The notes under the pieces were generated by a model. It was given only the letters and a program-made list of their open reading frames with translations, did no database searches and was not told the DNA's origin. Below, one piece after another: positions 44,239-51,931 of a stretch of DNA of 52,927 bases; position 1 is the first letter of the stretch, and every line of letters starts with the position of its first letter. This DNA is from an uncultured Alphaproteobacteria bacterium (GTDB taxonomy: Bacteria; Pseudomonadota; Alphaproteobacteria; HIMB59; GCA-002718135): positions 1 to 52,927 of the forward strand of contig CACJTT010000008.1 in NCBI GenBank assembly GCA_902596365.1, in the 5' to 3' direction. The translations under genes were made by a program, and so were the position numbers.

Positions 44239-44280
44239 AATATTTATTTTTTTTAGCAATTTTTTATCCTGTAAAAGCAG

Positions 44281-44302
44281 AATTGATTTTTTAAAATCAA
44301 TT
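44281..44302. terminator. weak bidirectional hairpin
   Basis: AATTGATTTT (44281-44290) and AAAATCAATT (44293-44302) form a perfect 10-bp palindrome with a 2-nt spacer between the converging lipoprotein and MFS genes, with T- or A-rich flanks. The stem is very AT-rich, so termination strength is doubtful. Confidence 0.45.
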
Positions 44303-44364
44303 TTAATAAATTAAATTTAATTTTATTTTTAAATTAATCTGATAACTCTTCAAATTATATAATA

Positions 44365-45537
44365 TTATATTGAACTAGTTGTAATTTTAATTTCTTTTAA
44401 ATTAGATGGAATAAATTGTGTTGAAATAAGAGATAATAAAGCAAAAAATGCACCAATAAAAAATACCAAAGCATGTGAATATATCCAAAGGAAACCTAAT
44501 ATTACTGGTACAAAAATAGCTGCTATGTGATTAATTGTAAAAGATACACCAGCGGAACTAGCAATATCTTTTGGTTCAGCAATTTTCTGAAAGTAAGTAT
44601 TAATTGCAAGAGCTAATGCAAAAAACATATGATCAACAACATATAGGAAGGCTGCAATATAAGCATTATTGACTATACCATAAGATATAAAAACAATTAT
44701 CAACCCAATATACTCAAACGTAAGTGATTTTTTTTCACCAAATATATGAATAATCTTCCCTATTCTCTCTGCAAATAACCAATTAAAAAGATAGTTTATC
44801 AAAAATAGTAAAGTAACTTGAGATGCACTGTACTTAAATTTTTCTACCATTAGAAAAGCTGCGAAAACAATAAATATTTGTCTTCTTGCACCAGATAGAA
44901 ATATTAAAATATAATAAAGAATGTATTTTTTTCTTAAGATAATATTTTTATGTTGAGTGTTTAGTGGTTTAAATAATGGAAAAGTTATTTGTAAGTAAAT
45001 TGCTATTCCTATGCACACAATTCCACAAAGTAAAAATATATATACATAATCAATATTAAATATTTCTAAAAAGCACCAAATTACTCCATATAAAATTAAT
45101 GACGTAATAGATCCTACAGCGATAAGTTTGCCAAGAACTTGTGGTGCTTCCTCTTTAGATAGCCATTGTAAACTTAATGAATTTTTAACAGTTTCAAAAT
45201 AATGAAAACCAGTACTCATTATTATTGTTGTGAAGTACAATCCAAATGCTGTTGGGAAAAAACCTGTTAAAGATACACCTAATCCCATAAGAGCTAAAGC
45301 AATTACAGAAAAAGATTGCTCTTTAATTATTAGTAAAAGAAAAACTATTGTGAATGCTAAAAAACCAGGAATTTCTCTAATACTTTGTAATATGCCAATT
45401 TCTACACCTGTAAAATTGGCTCTTTCTACTACAAAATTATTTAATAATGCTGACCAGCCATTAAAAGCAATGGGAGTAGCAATAGACATAAGAATTAACA
45501 TCAAAATTGGTGTATTATGCGAGAAATATTGTTTCAT
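44365..45537 (-). CDS. MFS-family transporter
   Basis: The 390-aa protein has about 12 hydrophobic segments and the loop features of a major facilitator: a central hydrophilic loop around residue 190-205 (FPLFKPLNTQHKNIILRKK) divides two six-helix halves, and GIGKIIHIFGEKKSL-like motif A follows in the second half. It lacks a strong substrate signature. It is divergent from the alpha/beta-barrel and cupin pair at 45645. Export or uptake cannot be told. Confidence 0.75.
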   Translation of the reverse strand: MKQYFSHNTPILMLILMSIATPIAFNGWSALLNNFVVERANFTGVEIGILQSIREIPGFLAFTIVFLLLIIKEQSFSVIALALMGLGVSLTGFFPTAFGLYFTTIIMSTGFHYFETVKNSLSLQWLSKEEAPQVLGKLIAVGSITSLILYGVIWCFLEIFNIDYVYIFLLCGIVCIGIAIYLQITFPLFKPLNTQHKNIILRKKYILYYILIFLSGARRQIFIVFAAFLMVEKFKYSASQVTLLFLINYLFNWLFAERIGKIIHIFGEKKSLTFEYIGLIIVFISYGIVNNAYIAAFLYVVDHMFFALALAINTYFQKIAEPKDIASSAGVSFTINHIAAIFVPVILGFLWIYSHALVFFIGAFFALLSLISTQFIPSNLKEIKITTSSI

Positions 45538-45644
45538 AAATTTTAAGAATTTTAATCGATTAACATATAAGTCAGTAATAATAAAAAAATTAATTATTAT
45601 ATTTCTATTTTTGAGTTAGAATAATCTTTTTTTATGGAGGAAAA

Positions 45645-45929
45645 ATGTCTGTAGCTAGAATAACAACTTTAAACTTTAAATCAAAAGAAGGTGCTGATCA
45701 AATTGAAGAAACTTATAAAAATAATGCACCTACTGAATTCGCGGAAGCAGAACAATTGTTAGAAGTTCGTGTAGACGATACAACTTTAATGTTTGTTTCT
45801 TTATATTCTGATAATGACGCAATGGAACGAGCTTCTGCTGCGAGATCAAAAAGAATGGATTTAAATAAAGATCTTATTGAATCAGTTGATGGAAAAACTG
45901 GTAATGTAATTTTAAATCATAATAAATAG
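45645..45929 (+). CDS. small alpha/beta-barrel (ABM-like) protein (94 aa)
   Basis: The 94-aa product has the rhythm of a dimeric ferredoxin-like alpha/beta-barrel: strand VARITTLNFK, helix EGADQIEETYKNN, strand AEQLLEVRVDDTTLMFVSLYSD, helix DAMERASAARSKRM. Monooxygenase-like and EthD-like proteins share this fold, but no active residues are identifiable. A strong ATGGAGGAAAAATG start context is present. It is 9 bp upstream of a cupin and forms a two-gene unit with it. Confidence 0.6.
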   Translation: MSVARITTLNFKSKEGADQIEETYKNNAPTEFAEAEQLLEVRVDDTTLMFVSLYSDNDAMERASAARSKRMDLNKDLIESVDGKTGNVILNHNK

Positions 45930-45938
45930 GGAGAAAAA

Positions 45939-46304
45939 ATGTCAAATGTTATGAAAAAATCTTTTACTGATGGAGATATAAAAACACCAGAAAAAGCTCA
46001 TTCATCGACAGTAACATTGAATAATGTAACGTTAACTAAAGTTATACTTCAACCAGGTTGGAAATGGTCTACTTGTATTAAACCAATTGTTGAAACTGAG
46101 TCATGTCAAGCGGGTCACGTGGGAGTAATTGCTCAGGGAATACTACATGTAAAACATGATGATGGAACAGAAATGGATATTACAGAGGGTGAGTCATATT
46201 TTCTAGCACCAGGTCATGATGGATGGGTTGTTGGTGATAAAGAAGTTATAGGTTACGAGTTTGTTACAGATGATAAAGATTTTGGTCCTTGGAAAAAAGG
46301 TTAA
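45939..46304 (+). CDS. single-domain cupin (121 aa)
   Basis: A cupin beta-barrel protein: LTKVILQPGWKWSTC, GHVGVIAQGILHVKHDDG, and ITEGESYFLAPGHDGWVVG give the two conserved cupin motifs. The first-motif histidines are partly replaced (the expected HxH is not seen), so metal binding is uncertain. It follows the alpha/beta-barrel gene after 9 bp with a GGGAGAAAA ribosome binding site. Substrate unknown. Confidence 0.75.
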   Translation: MSNVMKKSFTDGDIKTPEKAHSSTVTLNNVTLTKVILQPGWKWSTCIKPIVETESCQAGHVGVIAQGILHVKHDDGTEMDITEGESYFLAPGHDGWVVGDKEVIGYEFVTDDKDFGPWKKG

Positions 46305-46335
46305 TTAACAAATAAAGTAGAAATAAGTTATTTTA

Positions 46336-46524
46336 TTAATTTTTCTTATCTGAAGTTATAATTCCACCTGAAGCCCAATTATTTTCATCAACTTCAGTAA
46401 TAAGAATTTTGATTGCTTCCCTATTACCTCCACAAGTTCTTATAAATGCATCTGTAAGTTCTCTTGCTAAATTTCTTTTTTGTTCTTGAGTTCTTTTAAA
46501 CATCTCTACTCTAATAACAGGCAT
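46336..46524 (-). CDS. 4-oxalocrotonate tautomerase family protein
   Basis: The 62-aa product begins MPVIRVEMF, so the catalytic Pro1 is exposed after removal of the initiator Met. QKRNLARELTDAFIRTCGG is the helix typical of the family, and the length is that of 4-OT monomers, which assemble as hexamers. The reaction could be tautomerisation or dehalogenation; the substrate is not known. A GGAGTAATT ribosome binding site precedes the ATG. It follows the zinc-ribbon gene by 9 bp. Confidence 0.85.
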   Translation of the reverse strand: MPVIRVEMFKRTQEQKRNLARELTDAFIRTCGGNREAIKILITEVDENNWASGGIITSDKKN

Positions 46525-46533
46525 AATTACTCC

Positions 46534-46950
46534 TTATTGTTTATTGTTTTTAAAAGCTTCTGGGTCACATAAGCGGCAAATCATTTTGCCACCACTCCCT
46601 TTAGAATCATACGTTTGGTAAAAGATATCAGGAGAAATAATACTCTTATCAAATAGCTGCTTTTCAATTTGCCAATAATATAAATTACATTTTGAACATT
46701 GAGCAGCATTTTTTAAGTGCTCTGGTTTATAAAAAGACTCCCAAATTTTTTTATTATCCTCAATGTCATTATCATTTATATAAATAAATACATTAGCTGG
46801 TATATCCATAAAACAATTACCACACTGGATTTCTTCAGAAACATTAGCGTATGCATCGTATTTATCTTTAGTATTCACTTGAAACCTTAATCTAATGTTT
46901 TGAGAATCACACTCAGGACATTGAAATTTTTCTTGATTTTCTTTTGCCAT
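46534..46950 (-). CDS. zinc-ribbon protein with three CxxC pairs
   Basis: The 138-aa cytoplasmic protein has CPEC near residue 11, CGNC near 43, CSKC near 84 and CRLC near 126, the last followed by DPEAF. Four CxxC pairs suit two zinc ribbons. No signature ties it to a known family, and no enzyme residues are evident. The tautomerase gene follows 9 bp later, so they are probably cotranscribed. A role in protein or nucleic-acid binding is only a guess. Confidence 0.65.
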   Translation of the reverse strand: MAKENQEKFQCPECDSQNIRLRFQVNTKDKYDAYANVSEEIQCGNCFMDIPANVFIYINDNDIEDNKKIWESFYKPEHLKNAAQCSKCNLYYWQIEKQLFDKSIISPDIFYQTYDSKGSGGKMICRLCDPEAFKNNKQ

Positions 46951-47023
46951 ATAAAAATACTATAGATGATGAAAAAAATATTACTATTTAAAATTAATTT
47001 TTTTTAAGTATAAGAATTATTGA

Positions 47024-47713
47024 GTGAGAAATACATTATTTAAATTAAATACATCTAAAATTTTCCAATTTTCTGTAATTTTTATTATTATTTTAAATGC
47101 AATAACTGTTGGTATTAGTACATATGATTTAAATCCTATTATAAAGAATTCGATTCAATTACTGGATTATACAATTACAGTTTTTTTTGTCATAGAAATT
47201 TTAATACGTTTTTTTAGTGAACCTAGTAAAAGAGATTTTTTTAAAAATGGTTGGAATATATTTGACTCAATAATTGTATTTATTTCATTAATTCCGATTC
47301 CAAATAATTCTAGTTATTTACTATTGCGTTTATTACGAGTGTTCAGAGTATTGCGATTAATTTCAGTCATTCCTGAATTAAAAAAAATAATAGAAGCTCT
47401 TATAAACTCAATTAAAAAAGTATTTTATGTAAGTTTACTTCTTTTTATAATCTTATATATATATGCAACAATTGGATCAATTTTATTTGGAGAGGTTATA
47501 CCCTATCGTTGGAGAGATGTAGGAGTCTCACTTATAACACTCTTTCAAGTTTTAACTTTATCTAGTTGGGAAACTGTTATGCTTCCACTTCAAGAAATAT
47601 ATTGGTGGGCGTGGATCTATTTTTTTAGTTTTATTATAATTTGTGCAATAACAATGATGAACTTACTAATTGCAGTAATTGTTGATGTGATTTTGAGCCA
47701 AAAAAAATTATAA
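47024..47713 (+). CDS. BacNav-type voltage-gated cation channel with altered selectivity filter
   Basis: The 229-aa protein is a single-domain six-helix channel that would act as a tetramer in the inner membrane. S4 carries regularly spaced arginines (LLRLLRVFRVLRLIS, about 99-113), and the pore loop reads TLFQVLTLSSWETVMLPLQEI. In bacterial sodium channels the filter is TLESW; here the Glu of the selectivity ring is Ser180 and a Glu appears at 183. S6 ends with MMNLLIAVIVD, and the usual C-terminal coiled coil is missing. The start is GTG at 47024, just after an in-frame stop. The family is firm; ion selectivity is not. Confidence 0.85.
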   Translation: MRNTLFKLNTSKIFQFSVIFIIILNAITVGISTYDLNPIIKNSIQLLDYTITVFFVIEILIRFFSEPSKRDFFKNGWNIFDSIIVFISLIPIPNNSSYLLLRLLRVFRVLRLISVIPELKKIIEALINSIKKVFYVSLLLFIILYIYATIGSILFGEVIPYRWRDVGVSLITLFQVLTLSSWETVMLPLQEIYWWAWIYFFSFIIICAITMMNLLIAVIVDVILSQKKL

Positions 47714-48376
47714 CTACTTAAAGTATTTCATTACAATAAAAATACCTAACGATACTGTAGGCCCTATACCAAAAGCAAATAATAAAGTTCCAATACCAAC
47801 TATACCTCCAAGGTAAAAACCAAAGCCTACTGCAGATACCTCTATAATTGTTCTTATTAAAGCTATTGGTTGATTTGTTAAATTTTGTAGTCCTGTCATC
47901 AATCCATCACGTGGGCCAGGTCCTAAGTTTGCGGTTAAATAAAAACCACTTCCAAGACCTACAACAAAAACAGCAACTACAGATTGAATGATTTGAAGTG
48001 AAAATGATTTTGGATAAGGTAGAATTGGTATTGTTAGGTCTATGACAATAGAGATTAGTATAATATTTAAAATAGTTCCTAACCCAGGTTTCTGCTTTAA
48101 TGGATACCATAATAATAAAACAAACATGCTTACGATGAATGTAGTTACACCAATTGATAAATTTGATTGAAATGAGATGCCTTGAGCAAGTACAGTCCAA
48201 GGACTTACTCCTTGATTTGCCGTTATTAAAAGAGTTTCTCCTATAGCAAATAAAATTAATCCTATGACAAGGTATAAAATAGTTTTAAATTTAGGTTTAA
48301 AATTTAGAGGATCTTGCGAACTCCATGATAAATTTGGTATTTTTTTGATCTTTAAAATATTAATTAAAAAATTCAT
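47714..48376 (-). CDS. YczE/YyaS/YitT-family membrane protein
   Basis: The 220-aa protein has five to six hydrophobic spans with family motifs LLITANQGVSPWTVLAQGIS and GSGFYLTANLGPGPRDGLMTGL. YitT-like proteins are of unsettled function; some are described as membrane transporters. I choose the ATG at 48376 over the TTG at 48388. Its stop is one base after the stop of the converging channel gene. It is separated from the NTF2-like gene by about 45 bp. Confidence 0.75.
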   Translation of the reverse strand: MNFLINILKIKKIPNLSWSSQDPLNFKPKFKTILYLVIGLILFAIGETLLITANQGVSPWTVLAQGISFQSNLSIGVTTFIVSMFVLLLWYPLKQKPGLGTILNIILISIVIDLTIPILPYPKSFSLQIIQSVVAVFVVGLGSGFYLTANLGPGPRDGLMTGLQNLTNQPIALIRTIIEVSAVGFGFYLGGIVGIGTLLFAFGIGPTVSLGIFIVMKYFK

Positions 48377-48420
48377 TGATAAAAGCAAGCGATAAAATCA
48401 CTTGCTCAAATAGCGTGCAA

Positions 48421-48741
48421 TTATTTTGGCATATTAGTTGCGCCTGTTTCAAGAGAAATTATTTTGCCATCTTGGAATTTAAAAACTGCCATAACAGCTT
48501 GAGTATTTCCATCTGAAAATGTTACAAATGAATGCTCAATACCAATTTCATCATTTTCATATATTATTCTAACTTTTTCTCTGTTGATGTCATCACTCAT
48601 AGCCCATGCAATAACGTCTTTTTTTGACAGAACATTACCTGATGCGTGCATTGTAAATTTATAGTCATCATGAAGAACTTCATTCATTCCAGCTTCATCT
48701 TTGTTCATAAATACTTCACTATATTTTGTTAAAATAGACAT
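48421..48741 (-). CDS. SnoaL/NTF2-like protein (106 aa)
   Basis: The product has the cone-like NTF2 fold pattern: helix ILTKYSEVFMNKDEAGMNEVL, HDDYKFTMHASGNVLSKKDVIAW, then strands HSFVTFSDGNTQAVMAVFKFQDGKI. SnoaL-type proteins include polyketide cyclases and isomerases; many are uncharacterised. GGAGAGA forms a ribosome binding site before the ATG. No partner gene clarifies its role. Confidence 0.7.
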   Translation of the reverse strand: MSILTKYSEVFMNKDEAGMNEVLHDDYKFTMHASGNVLSKKDVIAWAMSDDINREKVRIIYENDEIGIEHSFVTFSDGNTQAVMAVFKFQDGKIISLETGATNMPK

Positions 48742-48792
48742 AGTCTCTCCTTATTTTTTAATAGATATAGTGTAATAACTTCATAAACATAG

Positions 48793-49644
48793 ATGACAAA
48801 CCTTTTTCCTTTATTATTTGTTTTTTTTTGGAGTTCAGCATTTGTTAGTGGTCAAATTATTGTTCAATCAGCAAGTCCATTTGCTTCACTTGCGTTTCGT
48901 TTTATTATTGTTGCATTAGGATTTTTACTGTTTTCATATATTCTTAGAGAAAAGATATTTGTTAAAAGTTCTTTAATTTTGCAATCAGCCGTTACGGGAA
49001 TATTTTTTCATGGATTTTATCTTGGGGGTGTTTTTTTTTCTTATAGTTTAGGACTGTCAGCAACTCTCTCAGCATTAATTGTTGGATTGCAACCAGTATT
49101 AACAAATATTTTGTGCGGACCTATTTTAAAAGAAAAAGTTACACTAACTCAATGGATAGGGATTTTATTAGGATTATTAGGAGCTGCATTAGTAATTGGT
49201 CTTGATATAGGAAAATCAATTCCAATACTTGGTATTATTGCCTCTATAGTAGCCTTAATTGGAGCAACAACTGCTACAATATGGCAAAAAAAATTTACTA
49301 ATAAATTACCTCTATCAATAAATAATTTTTATCAAGCAATAGCTGCGGCAATTTTTTTATTATGCATTTCTATTTTTTTTGAAGCATCATATATTCATTT
49401 TACCAATTCATTTATATTTTCAATGAGTTGGCAAATAATTATGGTTTCATTCGGTGCATTTACTATCTTAATGTATTTAATTAAAATTGGTTCTGCATCG
49501 AAAACATCAAATTTATTCTTTCTAGTACCTCCAACTACTGCAATTATGGCGTGGTTAATTCTAGATGAAGAGTTATTAAGAAATGATTTAATAGGATTAT
49601 TTATTGCAGCTGTGGGTGTATATATAGCTACTAGAAAATCATAA
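48793..49644 (+). CDS. EamA-family drug/metabolite transporter
   Basis: The 283-aa protein has ten hydrophobic spans in two EamA repeats: the first includes FWSSAFVSGQIIVQSASPFASLAFRF and the end of each repeat shows the conserved AALVIGLDIG and IAAVGVYIATRK patterns. DMT-superfamily members export amino acids, nucleosides or metabolites. The substrate is unknown. It is divergent from the NTF2-like gene and converges on the NUDIX gene, overlapping it by 6 bp. Confidence 0.88.
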   Translation: MTNLFPLLFVFFWSSAFVSGQIIVQSASPFASLAFRFIIVALGFLLFSYILREKIFVKSSLILQSAVTGIFFHGFYLGGVFFSYSLGLSATLSALIVGLQPVLTNILCGPILKEKVTLTQWIGILLGLLGAALVIGLDIGKSIPILGIIASIVALIGATTATIWQKKFTNKLPLSINNFYQAIAAAIFLLCISIFFEASYIHFTNSFIFSMSWQIIMVSFGAFTILMYLIKIGSASKTSNLFFLVPPTTAIMAWLILDEELLRNDLIGLFIAAVGVYIATRKS

Positions 49645-50013
49645 TAAATATTTTATAATTTTAGAATCACCGGGTGCTAAATTGTAATTTAATAACTCTT
49701 GCTTAAATACCCATTTCATATCTTCATGCTCAGATAAAATAATATTAGTATTTAAAGCTTCACATAAAAAATAATGGACCACAACGTTGATTTTTTCATC
49801 TTTATGTTTTTGAGATGTTATTTTGTGATAAATTTTAATATTAATTGATAATTCTTCATTAATTTCTCTTTTAAGTGCATTTTCAAAACTCTCATAATCA
49901 TCTACTTTTCCCCCTGGAAATTCCCAATAATATGCGAAATGTTTTTGTCTATTACGTTGAGCAATAAAATATTTATTATCTTTTTTTATTACTGCAGCAA
50001 CTACATCAATCAT
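49639..50013 (-). CDS. NUDIX hydrolase, MutT-like
   Basis: The 124-aa enzyme has a complete Nudix box, GGKVDDYESFENALKREINEEL, with the REIxEE core that binds metal. The N-terminal VVAAVIKKDNKYFIAQRNRQKHFAYYWEFPGGK matches MutT, which hydrolyses 8-oxo-dGTP and prevents mutation. Length agrees. It overlaps the converging EamA gene by 6 bp and is probably transcribed separately from the ABC exporter genes upstream. Confidence 0.85.
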   Translation of the reverse strand: MIDVVAAVIKKDNKYFIAQRNRQKHFAYYWEFPGGKVDDYESFENALKREINEELSINIKIYHKITSQKHKDEKINVVVHYFLCEALNTNIILSEHEDMKWVFKQELLNYNLAPGDSKIIKYLL

Positions 50014-50034
50014 TAGATAAATTTATAAAAAAGT

Positions 50035-51261
50035 TTATTCGTAACGTAGAGCATCTATGGGGTTTAAACTAGCAGCTTTTCTTGCAGGATAAAAACCAAA
50101 AATAACACCAATAGAAGAAGAAAAAACAAATGATAAAACTAATGACATGTAGTCTAAACTCATTTTCCAATTAAAATATTCACTTACACCGAATATAACA
50201 CCTAATCCAAGTGCTATACCTAAACATCCACCAATTAGAGATATCATTAAAGATTCTATTAAAAATTGAAGTAATACGTCTCTTTTTTTTGCTCCAACTG
50301 ACATACAAACACCTATTTCTTTTGTGCGTTCAGTAACCGTTACTAACATAATATTCATTATACCAATTCCACCTACTATCAGTGAGATTCCCGCTACTGT
50401 TGCTAAGAGAATTGACATAACTCTTGATGACTCTTGTCTAGCATTTAAAAATTGTGCATAATTTCTTATTACAAAATCAGGATTACCATTAGCAGAAATT
50501 TTGTGCAGTTTTCTCATTACTGTATCAATGTCTTTTTCAGTTTTAAAAAGTAACTCTGATGAAGAGACATTAATAGTCATACTTCTTATTTGATCACCTG
50601 GAAATTTTTTAGCAACTAAACGTTGTTTTGCAGTCTTTAATGGTACTATAATTGTATCATCAAGATCTGCCCATGCAGTCCCACCCTTTGCATCTAATAA
50701 GCCAATTACAGTGAAAGGCACTTTATTTATTCTGATTACTTCATCAATCGGACTGTCTGTACCAAATAAGTTTTTTTGAACAGTTTTACCTATTATAGCA
50801 ACTCTTGAACCTGAATTAATTTCATCTTCTTGAAATTTTCTTCCATTTTCAAATTTCCAATTTCCTAATACAAAATAATCATTTGTAGAACCTGTAACAG
50901 TTGTTAACCAATTATTACCATTTGCAATTATCTGAGTGCTTAGACTCACTCTTGGCGCAATAGCTGAAATAGCTGGTAGCTCATTTTTTAAAGCTTCCAT
51001 ATCTTTTAATGTTAAACTATTAGCAGAATTATTTCCCATCGACACACCTCTATTATTTGAACTTTGGGATCTTAAGATAAGATTATTAGAGCCGAATCTT
51101 TCTATTTGCTGCTCTACTTCTAATCTAGCTCCAGTACCTATTGAAATCATAGTAATAACTGAACTAACACCAATAATAATTCCAAGTGAAGTTAGTACAC
51201 TTCTTAAAATATTAGATCTTAAACTTTTTTGTGAAAGATAAATTAAATCAATTAGAGACAT
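50035..51261 (-). CDS. MacB/YknZ-like ABC exporter permease
   Basis: The 408-aa FtsX-type permease begins with a transmembrane helix (SNILRSVLTSLGIIIGVSSVITM), then a periplasmic MacB-PCD domain (about 45-270), and ends with three membrane helices (VAGISLIVGGIGIMNIMLV, LIESLMISLIGGCLGIALG, and FSSSIGVIFGFYPARKAASL). The ERTKEIG segment couples to the ATPase. Unlike MacB, it is separate from its ATPase, as in YknXYZ. It overlaps that ATPase gene by 14 bp. Its substrate may be a peptide or lipophilic compound; not readable. Confidence 0.88.
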   Translation of the reverse strand: MSLIDLIYLSQKSLRSNILRSVLTSLGIIIGVSSVITMISIGTGARLEVEQQIERFGSNNLILRSQSSNNRGVSMGNNSANSLTLKDMEALKNELPAISAIAPRVSLSTQIIANGNNWLTTVTGSTNDYFVLGNWKFENGRKFQEDEINSGSRVAIIGKTVQKNLFGTDSPIDEVIRINKVPFTVIGLLDAKGGTAWADLDDTIIVPLKTAKQRLVAKKFPGDQIRSMTINVSSSELLFKTEKDIDTVMRKLHKISANGNPDFVIRNYAQFLNARQESSRVMSILLATVAGISLIVGGIGIMNIMLVTVTERTKEIGVCMSVGAKKRDVLLQFLIESLMISLIGGCLGIALGLGVIFGVSEYFNWKMSLDYMSLVLSFVFSSSIGVIFGFYPARKAASLNPIDALRYE

Positions 51262-51931
51262 TTTTTTTATCCTCTATAATTTTACCATCTTTCATCTTTA
51301 TGATACGGGAACCATATTGAGCTATATCTTTCTCATGTGTTACTAGAATTATTGTAATTCCTTTAGAATTTAAATCATTTAAAATTTTCATAATCTCTAA
51401 ACTAGTGTTACTATCTAATGCTCCAGTAGGTTCATCTGCTAAGATTAATTTAGGATTGCCAGCAATAGCTCTTGCAATCGAAACTCTTTGTTGTTGTCCG
51501 CCTGATAACTGATTTGGTTTGTGATTTGTTCGATCTTTTAAACCTACATTTTCTAATGCTTCTAATGAAAGTTTAGTTCTTTCTTTTACATTTTTTCCTG
51601 AATATAAAAGAGGTAAAGTAACATTTTCTATAGCATTCAATCTGGGTAATAAATTAAAATTTTGAAAAATAAATCCAATATCTTTATTTCTTAACTCGGC
51701 AAGCATATTAGAGTTGTAATTGGATATATTTTTATCTCTAAAATAATAATCACCACTAGTTGGGACATCAAGACAGCCAATAATATTCATAAGAGTAGAT
51801 TTTCCAGAGCCAGAGGAGCCCATTATTGAAACAAATTCTCCTTCTTTTATCGATACATCGACTTCATTAAGAGCTAAAAGTTTATTATCTCCCATAATGT
51901 ATTCTTTAGTAATAGCATTAATATTTATCAT
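51248..51931 (-). CDS. MacB/LolD-type ABC transporter ATPase
   Basis: The 227-aa ATPase has Walker A GSSGSGKST (about 38-46), a Q-loop in IGFIFQNFNLLPRL, the signature LSGGQQQRVSIARA, Walker B LILADEP and the switch His in VTHE. It belongs to the MacB/LolD/YknY group. It directly follows the adaptor gene (no gap) and overlaps the permease gene by 14 bp, making a three-gene exporter operon. Confidence 0.93.
   Translation of the reverse strand: MININAITKEYIMGDNKLLALNEVDVSIKEGEFVSIMGSSGSGKSTLMNIIGCLDVPTSGDYYFRDKNISNYNSNMLAELRNKDIGFIFQNFNLLPRLNAIENVTLPLLYSGKNVKERTKLSLEALENVGLKDRTNHKPNQLSGGQQQRVSIARAIAGNPKLILADEPTGALDSNTSLEIMKILNDLNSKGITIILVTHEKDIAQYGSRIIKMKDGKIIEDKKNVSN

Noticed and set aside
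44227-44313. Short frame after the glycine-zipper lipoprotein that resembles the start of a signal peptide, with an 8-T run that could be a frameshift
   Set aside because: It runs into the hairpin at 44281-44302 and stops within about 28 codons. It may be a gene remnant, but the evidence is too thin.
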